From Silicimonas sp963779765 (GTDB taxonomy: Bacteria > Pseudomonadota > Alphaproteobacteria > Rhodobacterales > Rhodobacteraceae), in the NCBI GenBank assembly GCA_963779765.1, contig CAVZZP010000001.1, positions 496,001 to 560,000 of the forward strand: 64,000 nucleotides of DNA, given 5' to 3'. The notes under the pieces are model-generated. The model did no database searches, was not told where the DNA came from, and worked only from the letters and a program-made list of their open reading frames with translations. The translations under genes and the position numbers were made by a program. Shown here piece after piece: positions 8,337 to 16,090 of the stretch; the first letter of the stretch is position 1, and every line of letters begins with the position of its first letter.

Positions 8337-10450
8337 CCGTCGCCGCCTGCCCCGCCTGTTCCGGCGCCGCGCCGGTCGCTGAAAGCGTGGCCGGGCGAGG
8401 CATGCCCACCCACCACCTCGTCCTGCCGAACATCCATTGCTCAAGCTGCATCCGCACGGTCGAGGACACCCTTCGCGCCCAACCCGGCATCCGCGACGCG
8501 CGGGTGAACCTGACGCTGAAACGCGCCTCCATCACCGCAACACCGAACGCCGATCCCACGCCCTGGATCACCGCACTCTCCCGCGCCGGGCACGAGGCCT
8601 ATGAATCCGACGCCGCACCCGACCGCGATGCCGCCGGACGCGAACTGATCCTTCGCTTGGGCGTCGCTGGCTTCGCGATGATGAACGTGATGCTCCTGTC
8701 GGTGGCCGTCTGGTCCGGCGCCGCGGATGCCACGCGCGATCTCTTCCACTGGATCAGCGCGATGATCGCACTTCCCGCCGCGCTATTCGCCGCGCAGCCC
8801 TTCTTCCGCAACGCCTGGTCAGCGTTGAGATCGGCGCACCTGAACATGGACGTGCCGATCTCGCTCGCCATCCTTCTCGCCTGCGGCATGTCGCTCTACG
8901 AGACGATGGAAGGCGGCGACCACGCCTACTTCGACGCCGCGCTCTCGCTGACCTTCTTCCTTCTGGCGGGCCGTGTCCTCGACGCCCGGATGCGCCGCGC
9001 GGCCCGATCGGCCGCTCACGATCTGGCCGCGCTCGAGCCTTCGCGCGTGACGCGCATCGAGGCTGGCGAGCGGGTGAACCGTCCCTTGACGGACGTCGCC
9101 GCTGGGGATGTCCTTTGGCTTTCGGCGGGCGCGCGCCTGCCCGTCGATGCCGAGCTTCTGGACAATAGCGCCCGTATCGACCGCAGCCTCGTCACGGGCG
9201 AAAGCGATCCTGTCACCCGCTTCCGGGGTGCAGGTCTGGTCGCGGGCGACGTCACCCTGTCCGGTCCGATCACCGTCCGCGCGACCGCCGTCGGCGAAGA
9301 CACGACCCTACGGCGCATGGCCCGTCTGGTCGCGGTCGCCGAGGCGGCGCGGACCCGCTACACCGGCCTCGCCGATCGCGCTGCGGCGATCTATGCCCCG
9401 GCGGTCCACCTGATCGCCTTCGCCGCCTTCGTCGGCTGGACCTGGGCCACCGGCGACGTCCGGCACGCGCTGAACGTCGCGGTCGCGACACTCATCATCA
9501 CCTGCCCCTGCGCGCTCGGCCTCGCCGTTCCTGCCGTGGCGACGGCGGCGACAGGTGCCCTGTTCCGGCGTGGGATGCTGGTCACGTCCGACACCGCGCT
9601 CGAACGGCTCGCAAGCATCGATACGGTGGTCTTCGACAAGACCGGCACCCTGACGCGTGCGGCGCTGACCCCGCCGGCAGGACTTGCGCGCGACGCAGAA
9701 GGTGTCCTCGCTGCGCTCGCGGCGGCCTCGGAACACCCGCTGTCCCGCAGCCTCGTTACGGCGCTCTCCGGCGTCAGGCCCGCCACGATCTCCGACGTGC
9801 GCGAAGAAGCCGGAAGTGGCATCCACGCGCTGTGGTCGGGCAAGCCTGTCTTCCTGGGCCGCGGCGACGACGGCGAGACGGTACTGCGCATCGGCTCGAA
9901 GGACTGGCCGATGCAACGAAGCGAAAGCCTCCTTCCCGACGCCCGCGCCACGCTCGACGGGCTGCGGGCCAAGGGCCTAGGCGTTCGTATCCTGACCGGT
10001 GACCGCCCGGACAAGGCCGCACGCACCGCCGAGGCGCTCGGCGTCGACATGGTGGAGGCCGAGATGACGCCCGACCGGAAACAGGCCTATGTCGCCGCCC
10101 TCCAGGCCGAGGGCCGCAAGGTCCTGATGGTGGGCGACGGGCTGAACGACACCGCGGCCCTCGCCGCAGCCGATGCCTCGATCGCGCCGGGCACGGCGCT
10201 CGAGGCAAGCCGCAACGCCGCCGACGTGATCCTGACCGGACCGGGCCTCTCCCGCATCGGCGACGCCCTGTCGATGGCCAAGGCCTCGCGCAGCCGCATC
10301 CTGGAAAACTTCGGGCTGGCCGCCGCCTACAACGCCGTCGCCATTCCCCTTGCTCTCGCTGGCTTCGCCACACCGCTTCTCGCGGCGCTTGCGATGTCGG
10401 CGAGCTCGGTCACCGTCATCCTGAATGCCCTTCGCGTGAGGCGCGCATGA
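8333..10450 (+). CDS. ccoI: Copper-translocating P-type ATPase CcoI (FixI)
   Basis: Copper exporter that loads copper for cbb3 oxidase. The protein has 705 residues. Visible features are a cysteine-rich start (CPACS), a heavy-metal-associated domain with CSSC at 36-39, TGES at 288-291, the membrane CPC metal site at 391-393, the phosphorylated Asp in DKTGT (D435) and the hinge motif GDGLND. It has the slow-export FixI/CopA2 context rather than detoxification. Start ATG 8333 overlaps the ccoH stop, and its own stop overlaps ccoS. Confidence 0.97.
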   Translation: MTVAACPACSGAAPVAESVAGRGMPTHHLVLPNIHCSSCIRTVEDTLRAQPGIRDARVNLTLKRASITATPNADPTPWITALSRAGHEAYESDAAPDRDAAGRELILRLGVAGFAMMNVMLLSVAVWSGAADATRDLFHWISAMIALPAALFAAQPFFRNAWSALRSAHLNMDVPISLAILLACGMSLYETMEGGDHAYFDAALSLTFFLLAGRVLDARMRRAARSAAHDLAALEPSRVTRIEAGERVNRPLTDVAAGDVLWLSAGARLPVDAELLDNSARIDRSLVTGESDPVTRFRGAGLVAGDVTLSGPITVRATAVGEDTTLRRMARLVAVAEAARTRYTGLADRAAAIYAPAVHLIAFAAFVGWTWATGDVRHALNVAVATLIITCPCALGLAVPAVATAATGALFRRGMLVTSDTALERLASIDTVVFDKTGTLTRAALTPPAGLARDAEGVLAALAAASEHPLSRSLVTALSGVRPATISDVREEAGSGIHALWSGKPVFLGRGDDGETVLRIGSKDWPMQRSESLLPDARATLDGLRAKGLGVRILTGDRPDKAARTAEALGVDMVEAEMTPDRKQAYVAALQAEGRKVLMVGDGLNDTAALAAADASIAPGTALEASRNAADVILTGPGLSRIGDALSMAKASRSRILENFGLAAAYNAVAIPLALAGFATPLLAALAMSASSVTVILNALRVRRA

Positions 10451-10584
10451 ACATCCTCGTGATCCTCGTCCCCTGCTCGCTGATCCTGGGGCTGGGCGCT
10501 CTGGTGGCCTTCATCTGGACCATCCGGCACGACCAGTACGACGACCCCGACGGCGACGCCTGGCGGATCATCGACCGCGACTAG
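10447..10584 (+). CDS. ccoS: cbb3 oxidase maturation protein CcoS
   Basis: A 45-residue single-pass protein (MNILVILVPCSLILGLGALV...) with the family's WTIRHDQYDDPDGDAWRI tail, required for cofactor insertion into the oxidase. Last gene of ccoGHIS, overlapping ccoI by 4 bases. Its TAG stop is in the palindrome CTAG (10581-10584), which is also the stop of the convergent rpe. Confidence 0.95.
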   Translation: MNILVILVPCSLILGLGALVAFIWTIRHDQYDDPDGDAWRIIDRD

Positions 10585-11276
10585 GCCGCGCGCGACACCG
10601 CCTCTGCCGCCGCGCGGATCGCGCGGATGTTCTCGCCGTAGGGCGACGGATCGCCGACCGACCCGCCCTTGAAGACCGCCGAGCCTGCCACGAGGACGTC
10701 CGCGCCCGCAGCAACGACCAGGGGCGCCGTGTGAGGGTCGACGCCGCCATCGATCTCGATATGCACCGGCCGGTCCCCGATCATCTGTCGCAGGCGACGA
10801 ATTTTGCCCGTCATGTCGAGGAACTTCTGCCCTCCGAAGCCGGGGTTCACCGTCATCACACAAACCATGTCGGCGAGGTCGAGAAGATGCTCCACGGCCT
10901 CGGCCGGGGTGCCGGGATTGAGCGCCACGCCCGCCTTCATCCCGGCAGCCTTGATCGCCTGAAGCGTACGGTGGGGATGCGCGCCCGCCTCGACATGCGC
11001 GGTCAGGATGTCGGCACCGGCGTCGGCGAAGGCGTCGATATAGGGATCCACGGGCGAAATCATCAGGTGGACGTCCATCACGGTGGTGACGTGCTTTCGG
11101 AAGGCCTTCACCGCGGGCGGACCGAAAGTCAGGTTCGGGACGAAGTGCCCGTCCATCACGTCGACATGGATCCAGTCCGCGCCCTGATCCTCGACCGCGC
11201 GAATTTCACGCCCGAAATCGGCGAAGTCGGCGGACAGGATGGACGGCGCGATCTTCACGCGGCGGTCGAAGGTCAT
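10581..11276 (-). CDS. rpe: Ribulose-phosphate 3-epimerase
   Basis: Interconverts ribulose-5-phosphate and xylulose-5-phosphate in the pentose-phosphate pathway and the Calvin cycle. The protein has 231 residues and a TIM barrel. Family motifs are IAPSILSADFADFG (9-22), the metal-binding HVDVMDGHFVPNLTFGP, MDVHLMISPVDPY, NPGFGGQKF and the phosphate-binding AGADVLVAGSAVF near the end. It converges on ccoS with a 4-base shared stop. Confidence 0.97.
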   Translation of the reverse strand: MTFDRRVKIAPSILSADFADFGREIRAVEDQGADWIHVDVMDGHFVPNLTFGPPAVKAFRKHVTTVMDVHLMISPVDPYIDAFADAGADILTAHVEAGAHPHRTLQAIKAAGMKAGVALNPGTPAEAVEHLLDLADMVCVMTVNPGFGGQKFLDMTGKIRRLRQMIGDRPVHIEIDGGVDPHTAPLVVAAGADVLVAGSAVFKGGSVGDPSPYGENIRAIRAAAEAVSRAA

Positions 11277-11364
11277 CGGTCGCAGGGTCCCCTTGGGCTG
11301 GTCGCGTTATTGTCCGTCAAATGCGCTGGCTGCGCAACGCCGCCGGAGCGCGACACGGTGGCTC

Positions 11365-11799
11365 TCAGTTCGCCAGCCCTGCGCTTTTCGTGCGCTTGTC
11401 GCCATCCCGCTGCGCAAGGGTCGCGGCGGTCACGAGGTGGGATATCGCATCGATGAGTTCGGGCCGGTCGCAATCGGCCAGAGCGCGGACAAGCTGCCGC
11501 CCCCGGTTCGTGGCGAGAAAGTCTATCCCCGGCGTCGAGCCCGCGGTCGTCGTCTCACTGAACTCCAGCCGGCGGTCGAGTTCCGACATGAGCGCCTGGG
11601 TGGAATGGCCGAGAGCCCGGCACAGTCCCATGAGCCGGGGCACCGAAAGCCTGTTCATCCCGGTCTCATAGCCTTCGAGCTGCATCGGCGTGATCCGGGC
11701 GGCCCGGGCCAGCTCGACCTGGGTCATGCCGCGCGCAACCCGGTGCATCCGCACCAGAGCGCCCAGTTCTCGGTCGATTCCCTTTTCGCCCTGCCTCAC
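11365..11799 (-). CDS. XRE-family helix-turn-helix regulator
   Basis: A 144-residue protein from GTG 11799 (VRQGEKGIDRELGALVRMHR). The HTH_3/XRE domain (about 8-65) includes RGMTQVELARAARITPMQLEGYE. The C-terminal half (about 75-144) is helical, with no family that I recognise. The GTG start overlaps the stop of the upstream Lrp-like gene, so the two are co-transcribed, divergently from the YqcI/cupin/permease cassette. A role in controlling that cassette is inferred. Confidence 0.82.
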   Translation of the reverse strand: MRQGEKGIDRELGALVRMHRVARGMTQVELARAARITPMQLEGYETGMNRLSVPRLMGLCRALGHSTQALMSELDRRLEFSETTTAGSTPGIDFLATNRGRQLVRALADCDRPELIDAISHLVTAATLAQRDGDKRTKSAGLAN

Positions 11800-12299
11800 G
11801 AAACCAGCTCTCCGTCGCGGGTGATGACATATCCCTCCGGAGCCGTTTCGTGGATGCCCGAGATGCGCTCGCACCAGGTCTTGAGGACCATTGCCGTGCT
11901 CAGCGACGCGACCTCTGGATGACGGGCCAACCGGTCGCGCAGGTCCTCGATGATGGTCTGATCGGCCGCCTCGACCAGGACCCGCATATCCGTGGAGCCC
12001 GACGTCGACCAGGCCGAGACAAGCTCGCTCCACCCCGAGATCGAGGCGAAGACCTTGCCGCAGACGTTGCGCCTGAGACGCACGTCGAACATCGCCCGAA
12101 CCCCGCCGGCACGGGCGGCATGGGTCGGCTCGATCTCGACGGTGAAGCGGCGGATGACGTTTCCACGCACCAGCTTGTCGACGTGATGACGCACGGTAGG
12201 GCGCGATAGCCCCACGATTGCCGCAATCTCCGTCAATGATCTTCGACTGTTCTCCCGAAGAAGCTCCAGGATCATTCGATCTGTGGGACTCAACCTCAT
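11796..12299 (-). CDS. Lrp/AsnC-type transcriptional regulator
   Basis: A 167-residue protein. The N-terminal winged helix (about 3-52) has MILELLRENSRRSLTEIAAI, then GLSRPTVRHHVDKL, as in AsnC-type regulators. A ligand/oligomerisation domain follows with the AsnC-like alternation of beta strands and helices, although the usual RAM glycine motif is weak. Lrp/AsnC proteins generally sense amino acids. The gene is divergent from the gntA-like cassette across a 132-base region containing palindromes. Confidence 0.82.
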   Translation of the reverse strand: MRLSPTDRMILELLRENSRRSLTEIAAIVGLSRPTVRHHVDKLVRGNVIRRFTVEIEPTHAARAGGVRAMFDVRLRRNVCGKVFASISGWSELVSAWSTSGSTDMRVLVEAADQTIIEDLRDRLARHPEVASLSTAMVLKTWCERISGIHETAPEGYVITRDGELVS

Positions 12300-12431
12300 G
12301 TCGGGCGCACCTCCTCCTTTGCAACTTATTGGCGTTTCTCTCCGAAACGAAGAGAAAAATCCCTTTTGAAAGGTGAAATCTTCTCCGGAACAATGAATTC
12401 TTTACCGAAACGGAAGGAACCAGGGGCTGTG
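12300..12431. promoter_or_regulatory. Divergent control region with two palindromes
   Basis: The AT-richest local stretch between the Lrp-like gene and the GntA-like gene. It holds TTTCTCT-N9-AGAGAAA (12335-12357), a perfect 7-bp inverted repeat, and CCTTTTGAAAGG (12362-12373), a 12-bp palindrome. The element CCGAAACGA/G occurs twice (12342-12350 and 12405-12413). These are candidate operators for the Lrp-like or XRE protein. No convincing -35/-10 pair can be fixed. Confidence 0.5.
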
Positions 12432-13187
12432 ATGACCAAACTTTTCACCAAATCGGAGGTTCGTGAGAGCTTTCCGAACTCCAGCTGGCAGGGCGTTCTC
12501 TTCGCCGAATTCGAGGCGACGCTCACCAGCAAGTCGCGGCCCTTTCCCTGTGTCTTCGGGGTAACCGGCCAGAAGGCGGACCAGCTTCGTTATGCCTTTC
12601 TCGACCCGCTGACGCCAGAGACCGTGGCGCCCGTGCTGAAGGACTATTTGGCGAACGCACGCGATTTCGGACGAATGACATCGATGGTGATCTTCGGACG
12701 CCCCGGTCCCGTCCAGGCGATCGAAAGCTACCGCGCCCGATTCTGGGACCTTCTTGACGGTCTCGCACGACTTGACGAGGCAGACCGCCCCGACGGCTAC
12801 TCAGAGCAACTCGACAGCGACCGCTGGGAGTTCTGCTTCGCCGGAGAGCCGATCTTCGTCGTCTGCAACACGCCCGCTCACGTCCTGCGGCAAAGCCGCC
12901 GGTCGACCTCGTTCATGATCACCTTCCAGCCGAGATGGGTGTTCGACGGCATCACCGACAGCGACGATCCGGCCATGCTGCGGGCCCTGACGGAAGTCCG
13001 GCGCCGTCTGGCCGACTTCGACGCGCTCGATCCCGCGCCCTTCCTCGGCAGCTTCGGAGCCGAGGGCAACCGCGAGTTCCAGCAATATTTCCTGGGCGAC
13101 ACGAACGAAACGCCGACCTGCCCGTTTCACGCTCTCGGCGCGGTCAGGACAGACGAACGCAAGGAAGAGAAAGGAAAAGTGGCATGA
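12432..13187 (+). CDS. YqcI/YcgG-family protein, GntA-like putative heme-dependent N-hydroxylase
   Basis: The protein has 251 residues from ATG 12432, chosen because AGGGG lies about 6 bases upstream; an upstream in-frame ATG at 12366 would fall inside the operator region. Family signatures are RPFPCVFG (FPC at 38-40), WEFCFAGEPIFVVC (132-145), a RR-x-TS-FMITFQPRWVFD block (156-172) and CPFH (230-233). From memory, PF08892 includes GntA, a heme-dependent enzyme that N-hydroxylates a guanidino amino acid in guanitoxin synthesis, and DcsA-like arginine hydroxylases. The enzyme activity here is an inference by family. The gene heads a tight four-gene unit with a cupin and an amino-acid permease, which suggests an amino-acid-derived substrate. 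Confidence 0.72.
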   Translation: MTKLFTKSEVRESFPNSSWQGVLFAEFEATLTSKSRPFPCVFGVTGQKADQLRYAFLDPLTPETVAPVLKDYLANARDFGRMTSMVIFGRPGPVQAIESYRARFWDLLDGLARLDEADRPDGYSEQLDSDRWEFCFAGEPIFVVCNTPAHVLRQSRRSTSFMITFQPRWVFDGITDSDDPAMLRALTEVRRRLADFDALDPAPFLGSFGAEGNREFQQYFLGDTNETPTCPFHALGAVRTDERKEEKGKVA

Positions 13188-13540
13188 ACCAGCTCGCCTC
13201 ATTCGACCCGACCGAGACCGACTTCCGCATCTTCTCGATGAACACGGACGTCTCGGACATCTGGCCCCTGATCCAGAAGCTTCTTCCCGACCAGGGATGC
13301 ATCGAGGTCCAGCGCGACGTTCCCGGCAAAGAGCACGCCTGGCACCAGCACGACTGCGACGAGACCCTCGTGATCCTTCAGGGCCGCGTGCGATTCTACT
13401 GGGACAACGGCGAAAAAAGCTGCGGCCCCGGCACGGTGATCTCGCTTCCCGCGGGTACCCGGCACGGCTCCGTGGCGCTTGAAAGCGGTGCGACCTACCT
13501 GATCGCCTTCCAGGCGGCCAGGCTCAGCCATCATGACTGA
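13184..13540 (+). CDS. Small single-domain cupin protein
   Basis: A 118-residue protein that fits both cupin motifs exactly. Motif 1 is HQHDCDETLVILQG, giving H54, H56 and E60; motif 2 is GTVISLPAGTRH, giving H94. With all four ligands present it is probably a metal-binding enzyme rather than a purely structural cupin. It overlaps the GntA-like gene by 4 bases (ATGA) and the permease by 8 bases, so translation is likely coupled. In other pathways cupins act after N-hydroxylases, for example in SznF, where the two domains are fused; a similar sequential chemistry here is speculation. Confidence 0.82.
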   Translation: MNQLASFDPTETDFRIFSMNTDVSDIWPLIQKLLPDQGCIEVQRDVPGKEHAWHQHDCDETLVILQGRVRFYWDNGEKSCGPGTVISLPAGTRHGSVALESGATYLIAFQAARLSHHD

Positions 13541-14804
13541 CCTGACGAAGTCCATCGGTCTGTGGCGCGGCACCAGCATGATGCTCAACATCGTGCTGGG
13601 CGCCGGGCTTCTGACGCTGCCCGGTCTCGCCGCGCAAGCGGCGGGCACCGGCGCGCTTACGATCTGGATCGCCTGCGCCCTCGCCACGCTGCCGCTGCTG
13701 GCGGTCTTCGCAATTCTCGGTCGGTCCTATCCGGACTCGGGCGGAATCGCCACGTTCCTCCAGCGCGCCTTCGGCGATTTCGGCTATGTCCCCGCGACCT
13801 TCCTCCTGTTCGGAGCGGTCTCGGTCGGTCTGCCCTCCATCGCTCTTGCCGGAGGTCACTACGCCGCCTCGGCTTTCGGCGGGTCCATCTACGTCTACGC
13901 TTCGCTCCTGATTCTTGGCGCGATGGCCGCGAACCTGGCCTCGGCCGAGATCGCGGGGCGCATCAACACCGTCATCGCCTCGTCGCTGGTCCTTGTGCTT
14001 ATCGCGATGGCTGTCGTGGGCTGGATGACCGTCAAGCCCACCGCCGCTGTTCTGGATGGAGTTTTTCACCCGGCGCTCGACCTCGAGACCTTCGGATTGG
14101 CCTTCATGATGGTCTTCTTCGCCTTCACGGGCTGGGAGGTCGCATCGACCCTCGGCGGAGAGTTCCGCAATCCCGAACGCGATCTTCCCCTCGCCATCGG
14201 CCTGTCCTTCGTCATCGCCGTGATCCTCTACCTGACCCTCGCCGTCATCGTGGCGGCCGCGGGACCCGAAGCGGCGGTCGAGGCACCCTTCACCGCGATC
14301 CTCGGCCGGGCGCTTGGCCCTGGCGCGTCGCAGGCGGTGGCCCTGATCGCCGTCCTGATGATCTTCGCCAACCTTTCGGCGGCGATCTGGGCCGTGTCCC
14401 GCATGGTCTACTCGGCCTCGCAGGAGGAGATTCTGCCGGAAAGCCTGTCGCGCCTGAACGGCGGCGTGCCTCTCAACGCGGTGTTCCTGACCGTGGGCGT
14501 CCTTCTTTCCGTCGTCGGTCTTGTCAGCCTGGGCTACGCGCATCTGTCGGGACTTCTGGCAAGCGCCGGTCTGAACCTCCTCCTTCTCTACGGGGGCGGT
14601 GCGGCGGCACTTTTCGTCCTGGCGAAAAAGCCATCGCATCGTGTGCTGGCCGGCATCGCTACGGCACTGGTGGCGCTTCTCATAGCGGGTCGCGGTCTCG
14701 GAGCGCTTCACTACCCTGCGATCCTGATCGTCGCCGGGGCGGCTGTCGCCGTCGTTCGGGGGCGGGGTCCGCGGCAACGCATGTTCGGAAGGAGACCATC
14801 ATGA
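13533..14804 (+). CDS. APC-superfamily amino-acid permease
   Basis: An integral membrane transporter of 423 residues with about 12 predicted helices. The N-terminal GLWRGTSMMLNIVLGAGLLTLPG matches the APC helix-1 break (G-x-G-x-L). A second conserved element is FFAFTGWEVASTLGGEFRNPERDLP (split here for length at about 190-215), seen in APC and YjeH-like exporters. Direction of transport cannot be told from sequence. Its position in the GntA-like/cupin unit suggests import of the substrate or export of the product. Confidence 0.85.
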   Translation: MTDLTKSIGLWRGTSMMLNIVLGAGLLTLPGLAAQAAGTGALTIWIACALATLPLLAVFAILGRSYPDSGGIATFLQRAFGDFGYVPATFLLFGAVSVGLPSIALAGGHYAASAFGGSIYVYASLLILGAMAANLASAEIAGRINTVIASSLVLVLIAMAVVGWMTVKPTAAVLDGVFHPALDLETFGLAFMMVFFAFTGWEVASTLGGEFRNPERDLPLAIGLSFVIAVILYLTLAVIVAAAGPEAAVEAPFTAILGRALGPGASQAVALIAVLMIFANLSAAIWAVSRMVYSASQEEILPESLSRLNGGVPLNAVFLTVGVLLSVVGLVSLGYAHLSGLLASAGLNLLLLYGGGAAALFVLAKKPSHRVLAGIATALVALLIAGRGLGALHYPAILIVAGAAVAVVRGRGPRQRMFGRRPS

Positions 14805-15097
14805 CAAGACGCTTCAAGAAGGACTCCGACGCGACGCTGTCTCTGGTCAGGGCCCGCCTGACGCAGACGATCGCGACGATGAACGACACCGAGATCGCGC
14901 TGGTGCTGTCCTTCGCCGATCAGGTCGTCGCCTGCTACGACCCGGATGCGATCTCGGATTTTCTGGAATTCCGCAGCGACGCCACGCTCGCCAGCATCCT
15001 GCAACTCGCCGCGGCCCTCGACGACGAAGGCCGCGAGCAACTCCTATACTCTGCCGAGGACTTCTTCGATCAAAGGAACCACCGCACAGAAGAATGA
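14801..15097 (+). CDS. 98-residue helical protein of unknown function
   Basis: Starts MTRRFKKDSDATLSLVRARL at ATG 14801, overlapping the permease stop by 4 bases, with GGAAGGAGA about 8 bases upstream. No signal peptide or membrane helix. It is predicted helical and acidic in its second half (YDPDAISDFLEF, DDEGREQLLYSAEDFFDQ). I do not recognise a family. As the last gene of the cassette it may be an accessory subunit; that is inference from position only. Confidence 0.7.
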   Translation: MTRRFKKDSDATLSLVRARLTQTIATMNDTEIALVLSFADQVVACYDPDAISDFLEFRSDATLASILQLAAALDDEGREQLLYSAEDFFDQRNHRTEE

Positions 15098-15168
15098 CCT
15101 CGGCGCCGCCGTCCCGGTCCACCCCCCAGCCAGCGATCGGGACGGCGCGCCTTTCGAGGGACGGCGAA

Positions 15169-15191
15169 GCGGCGGGCGACAAGCCCGCCGC
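15169..15191. terminator. Bidirectional hairpin between the cassette and trmO
   Basis: A perfect 9-bp stem, GCGGCGGGC (15169-15177) with GCCCGCCGC (15183-15191), and a 5-base loop. It lies between convergent genes, 71 bases after the 98-aa gene stop and 13 bases after the trmO stop. No clear T-run on either side. Confidence 0.55.
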
Positions 15192-15204
15192 ACGTCTCCT
15201 CACC

Positions 15205-15729
15205 TCACGGAAGCGCGCCCTCGCCGGATTTCGGCGGCGCCTTGGGGCTGAACGCGCAGCGGTCCGGCTTGATGTCGACCAGCGGCGTGCCATCGAGACA
15301 ATCGAGTCCCCGCACGACGACCGTCCCGTTCTCGATCCGAACGAGCCTTACCAGGGACGTCCCGATCGGGTTCGGCCTGACCGGAGACCGCAAGGCAAAG
15401 GTGCCGACCGTGCGGCCGTCGCTTTTCGGGCTCTGCAGAACGAGGTCGCGCCGGCTTCGGTCGAGCCAGTAGAGCACCTCGATCGACGTGTAGTCCTCAA
15501 GACCCTGAAGGGCCTCGTGCCACACCGGATCGAGCATCAGCCGGCACTCTGGACCGTCCGGCCGCCCCTGCCTCGGACAGGCGTCGCGGTCGACCCAGGG
15601 CGTGCGGATGACACCGATGAACCTCAAAGCCGCGTCGGACGCGGGCGGCAGCGTCACCGCCCGCTCGTTCTTCCGCAGCTCGATCGCCGCGCTATCGCCT
15701 GCAGTCACGTCGCTCGCATCGTGGCTCAT
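15205..15729 (-). CDS. trmO: tRNA (N6-threonylcarbamoyladenosine(37)-N6)-methyltransferase family protein TrmO/TsaA
   Basis: TrmO methylates t6A37 in certain tRNAs using SAM. The protein has 174 residues from ATG 15729 (MSHDASDVTAGDSAA). UPF0066 family motifs are IGVIRTPW, ECRLMLDPVWHEAL, DYTSIEVLYWLDRSRRDLV, FALRSPVRPNPIGTSLVRL and LDCLDGTPLVDIKP. The family member is clear; the exact substrate is taken from the family. The gene is convergent with the cassette, with a hairpin between. Confidence 0.9.
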   Translation of the reverse strand: MSHDASDVTAGDSAAIELRKNERAVTLPPASDAALRFIGVIRTPWVDRDACPRQGRPDGPECRLMLDPVWHEALQGLEDYTSIEVLYWLDRSRRDLVLQSPKSDGRTVGTFALRSPVRPNPIGTSLVRLVRIENGTVVVRGLDCLDGTPLVDIKPDRCAFSPKAPPKSGEGALP

Positions 15730-15953
15730 ATTCGCTACCTCGGTCGGGACCGCCCTGATACTGACGCGAACCGTTGCCTGAAGCCAGTGTGCCGCCGTGA
15801 CGTTGCTGTTGTACATTGCGGGCACCTTCGGCTGTGCTCCCGCGCGCACACATTCGATAAAGCACGCCTGGAATGGTGGTCTGGCAATCCCAGCCGGAAC
15901 GCGCAGGCCAGAGCCGCGTCGACTCGCTCGAGGAGTTGTTCCCGGGCTGTGCC

Positions 15954-16028
15954 TGGCTGGGGAGGCAGGATTCGAACCTGCAACCTGCGGTACCAAAAAC
16001 CGTTGCGCTACCGTTGCGCCACTCCCCA
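15954..16028 (-). tRNA. tRNA-Gln (anticodon UUG), CCA encoded
   Basis: On the minus strand, the acceptor stem TGGGGAG pairs with CTCCCCA; the D-stem GCGC/GCGC encloses AACGGTA; the anticodon loop TTTTGGT gives anticodon TTG; the T-arm is GCAGG-TTCGAAT-CCTGC. The discriminator G is followed by an encoded CCA (15954-15956). Every stem pairs except A27-C43 at the outer end of the anticodon stem, which may be a real mismatch or a sequence error. It lies between trmO and the capsule genes. Confidence 0.95.
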
Positions 16029-16090
16029 AAGGCAAGCGTGTCTTACTCAGACGCGATGGCCTGTGCAAGTCCCGCCGGACAGGATTTCCC

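Noticed and set aside
11800..12393. 342-codon frame joining the XRE gene to upstream sequence
   Set aside because: Its upstream part is the Lrp-like gene read in the wrong frame. The GTG at 11799 overlapping the Lrp-like stop gives the sensible start.
13524..14777. 417-codon antisense frame across the permease gene
   Set aside because: It is the complement of a clear 12-helix transporter and consists of charged low-complexity sequence.
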